A stretch of 64,000 bases of DNA, taken from Seriola aureovittata. Taxonomy: Eukaryota > Chordata > Actinopteri > Carangiformes > Carangidae. The stretch is from assembly GCF_021018895.1 (NCBI RefSeq), contig NC_079377.1:10670501-10734500 (forward strand), read 5' to 3'. The notes beneath the pieces are model-generated. The model made no database searches, had not been told where the DNA came from, and saw nothing but the letters and a program-made list of their open reading frames with translations. Both the position numbers and the translations under genes were made by a program. This document shows, piece after piece, positions 62,421 through 64,000 of the stretch (within the stretch, counting starts at the first letter, position 1; the number at the start of each line of letters is the position of its first letter).

Positions 62421-64000
62421 TCACTTCATCTCTGATCCATATTTAGAAAGGAGTGCTGTGCTGTGTAGATTGGGGCCCCAATTAAATCTCTATTAGAGGT
62501 CTGCTGAAGTGGAAGATGGTGTGCTGGATAGAAGTGAATGACTTGAATATATCAGCAATCCTGTTTTGATGCTTGTGAGCTGAGTCTCCCAGGAAAGGTG
62601 TCCACATTCTTCAGTTTTGGCAAAGCAGAAAGTCGAACAGTGAGAATTGATTTGGCTTTGGCCGAGCTGTGAAGTTGAGAGGTGCATTATGCAAGATGAA
62701 CCTGATCCTCTCCTCCCCAAGACTTGTCGATGGGAGGTGTTGACCCGCTTATTGATGACTACACTCCACTTTTTTGCTTGAGTAAGCACAGGCCCACCCC
62801 ACCGTGCGGACATGTGAGGTGAAGCTTGTCACTGATCGATGCAAAAACCTGTCCTCAAAAAACAGTCGCTGTGCTTGTGCTGCTCTGCGCAGTCAGGAGC
62901 CCACAGGATGCCGACGCAATGCAGCGAGTGGACCACAGACCCGGAACCCATGGGCAACGCTATGCAAGGTAGAGCTCCACTCTTCCTGATTCTTGGAACT
63001 GCTTGTACTGCTTAAGTTTATCTAGGAAGCGACAGAAAATAATGCACTTCATCTAAACTTTGTCGCACTTGATAGATAAATATAGAATGAGCATGAAATG
63101 TAATTATCTTTAGTCTAAACAGTGAAAAAGTTTCAATAGACTCAAGTCAGCATTCATTTGAAAACCTTGCTGACAGGCATGAGTCACTTTTCTTCTTAAC
63201 AACAAATCTCACTAAGTGTACTGTGTACTGTCTGTGTTGTACAGTTCACACCTCTGAACACGAGCCAAATACATTTACTTGATTCTAATTTCCAAGGAGA
63301 CATAATCACCACCAGTGAACATAATTACCCCATTACTGGAAGCACAGCTCTGATTGGATGTAATCAACAGCATCCCTGTAATTGTCTTTGATTCTGTGGA
63401 ATTGAACAGAGACAACAATTCCTGCTCTTTAATGTCTGTAATACAGGCCTTTGCCATCATCTTGAAAATGCTGGTGGACTCCTTAGGCAAAGTAGACTAT
63501 GAATAATGGACAAAGAGGGGAACCAGTGGCCTGTAAATATGCTGTGAAATCTATAGTGATAGTTACTTGGGAAAAGCCTGGAAACAGCGCTGCTGTGTTG
63601 CTACTCCTTTACTGAAAAACATCATAAAACAGACTGGAAGTGTGCAGTCAATATTTCTTGCATATTCTATATGATAGAGTTTAACACAATAAATTAAACT
63701 AACAAACACAGAAATACCAGGAAAACAAGGCGGGAAAGCATGAGCAAAGTTTAAGTATTGTGACTGATGTGCTGAAAGAAATGTAAACTTGAATGGGGCG
63801 ATTGACATTTATTTTCCAAAGACATAAGCTGGGGTTTACTGTTTGACAGATACCAATATCATCAAAGACAATTGTAAAATTTGATGCGCCTGTGCATTAC
63901 ATTCCCATCCCCTTTTTTTGCTTGATAGTCTTATAAAAGATAGAACCCCTACTTCACACTTCAATATGCAATACATCTCCTTCTCCTTCCTCTTTTTTGT

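Larger units (their letters stand above)
56716..64000. other. Intergenic region downstream of kcnk1, no gene recognised
   Basis: No exon set or protein family match was found in the last 7.3 kb. Simple tracts occur (T run 56958-56980, A run 58255-58283). A short kcnk1-like peptide match at 59251-59290 and a possible conserved noncoding stretch near 61.9-62.4 kb are treated separately. An ATG with a following GT donor at 62948-62970 is too little to call an exon. Confidence 0.6.

Noticed and set aside
62945..62970. Possible first exon with ATG and a GT donor
   Set aside because: Only a few codons, no matching downstream exon in the window and no family recognised.

Overview
This window is nuclear DNA of a teleost fish, probably a percomorph. 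It has long intron-rich vertebrate genes with GT-AG splice sites, AT-rich introns and intergenic DNA, CA/GT microsatellites, and interspersed repeats of a kind familiar from perch-like fishes. It shows no operons, prokaryotic signals, CRISPR array, rRNA or tRNA. I joined exons by hand from reading frame, splice sites and family knowledge.

Layout. (1) 340-3555 (+): the 3' end of a thrombospondin gene, thbs2-like, with its last coding exons and a long AU-rich 3'UTR containing a perfect 17-bp hairpin. (2) 3.6-15.4 kb: no gene seen, only scattered repeats and simple sequence. (3) 16.5-24.8 kb (+): two complete tandem copies of agpat4, a lysophosphatidic acid acyltransferase, with 8 coding exons and 377 residues each. 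(4) 20.49-20.94 kb (-), between the two copies: three decayed exons of a second map3k4 kinase domain. (5) 25.0-45.7 kb (-): the complete map3k4 gene (MEKK4/MTK1), 27 coding exons and 1588 residues. (6) 48.3-56.7 kb (+): complete kcnk1 (TWIK-1 two-pore potassium channel), 3 coding exons, 335 residues and a long 3'UTR. (7) 56.7-64 kb: no gene seen, with a possible conserved noncoding stretch near 62 kb.

The main event is a tandem segmental duplication. Unit A (about 16.36-21.96 kb) and unit B (about 22.01-29.37 kb) each run from just upstream of agpat4 coding exon 1 into an intron of the convergent map3k4 gene. The junction is near 21.96-22.01 kb. Unit B keeps the working map3k4 3' half. In unit A that half has shrunk to exon relics with lost catalytic motifs and a stop codon. 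The two agpat4 copies remain intact. A block of about 1.1 kb (exons 2-6 with introns) is about 99% identical, while the flanks and other introns have diverged, which suggests later gene conversion. Copy B lies downstream of the junction, so it has map3k4 intron sequence instead of the original upstream region, and it has lost the AATAAA signals seen in copy A.

Neighbouring THBS2, AGPAT4 and MAP3K4 also lie close together on human 6q26-q27, so this part is old vertebrate synteny. KCNK1 is on human chromosome 1, so its position beside map3k4 here reflects a lineage-specific arrangement. The genes are not functionally coupled in any way the sequence shows. The window is a conserved synteny block with a local duplication, not a pathway cluster.
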